Part shown: positions 63,924 through 64,000 of the stretch, in pieces
How positions within the stretch are numbered: position 1 is the stretch's first letter
Layout of the letters: every line of letters begins with the position of its first letter
Origin: Inquilinus sp. Marseille-Q2685
GTDB taxonomy: Bacteria; Pseudomonadota; Alphaproteobacteria; DSM-16000; Inquilinaceae
Length of the DNA: 64,000 nucleotides
Assembly (NCBI RefSeq): GCF_916619195.1
Contig: NZ_CAKAKL010000004.1
Span: 368,658-432,657 of the forward strand
Direction of reading: 5' to 3'
Notes under the pieces: generated by a model
What the model was told of the DNA's origin: nothing
Seen by the model: the letters and a program-made list of their open reading frames with translations, nothing else
Database searches by the model: none
Made by a program: the position numbers and the translations under genes

Positions 63924-64000
63924 ATGGAGATCATCGAGGCCACCCGCACGGAAGCGGTGGAGGCGCCGCAGCCCGGGGTCGACTATGGCCAGCGGATCGC
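63924..64000 (+). CDS. Start of an unidentified gene, cut by window edge
   Basis: The first 25 complete codons (MEIIEATRTEAVEAPQPGVD and YGQRI) of a gene that continues past the window. The frame opens with ATG 63924 and runs without a stop. A hydrophilic N-terminus with many Glu and Pro; too short to name. Confidence 0.5.
   Translation, partial: MEIIEATRTEAVEAPQPGVDYGQRI

Overview
The window is very GC-rich, gene-dense chromosomal DNA of an alphaproteobacterium, most likely of the Rhodospirillales/Azospirillaceae-Inquilinus type. The taxon is inferred from gene order and protein style, not from a marker gene: mutT/GNAT/argJ/parvulin/secA; xerD/aroK/aroB/CNNM; bolA/J-protein/cobS/cobT; TPR/ispE; and fabA-fabB-fabI are arrangements familiar from this class. 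I saw no tRNA, rRNA, CRISPR, transposase or phage gene.

Layout. 1-7.9 kb: mutT (cut by the window edge), a GNAT, argJ, an exported parvulin, a phytase-like exported protein and secA. 8-11.1 kb: a two-gene cassette of a HAL/PAL-like lyase that lacks the usual A-S-G triad and a RimK-like ATP-grasp ligase with an extra N-terminal domain. 11.1-18.4 kb: accA, a GNAT, a GtrA protein, xerD with a tiny membrane protein, divergent aroK-aroB-CNNM transporter-DUF2889. 18.4-25.6 kb: an exported hydrolase, an HxlR regulator in operon with a second FabF-like synthase, DUF3592, a PLP aminotransferase, an ICMT-like methyltransferase, DUF3297 and a beta-propeller lactonase. 25.6-30.9 kb: an SDR, then a LuxR regulator divergent from a class II deacetylase, a tiny membrane protein and a sodium/solute symporter, which look like an acyl-amide uptake and deacetylation unit. 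30.9-35 kb: bolA, a J-domain protein, cobS and cobT. 35-44.3 kb: accessory genes (LuxR, three GNATs, a P-loop kinase, an SRPBCC protein, murI, a FosA-like protein, SMP-30, two SDRs and a divergent LysR). 44.3-49 kb: an ABC exporter, a lipoprotein, a small winged-helix protein, a peroxiredoxin and an ankyrin protein. 49-54.5 kb: an RND efflux permease and adaptor with a divergent TetR regulator. 54.5-59.9 kb: a glycosyltransferase pair, ispE and a TPR protein. 60-62.7 kb: fabA-fabB-fabI. The right edge holds a small exported protein, a PPOX-like protein and the start of an unidentified gene.

Between genes there is a scattered family of 80-95 bp bipartite palindromes (five copies), whose stems covary between copies, and several clear operators: two AcrR-type palindromes beside the efflux genes, two ArsR-type palindromes upstream of the SRPBCC gene, a perfect inverted repeat at the HxlR gene and a T-N11-A box at the LysR gene. 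The most promising uncharacterised system is the HAL-like/ATP-grasp cassette; the deacetylase/symporter unit and the covarying palindromes come next.
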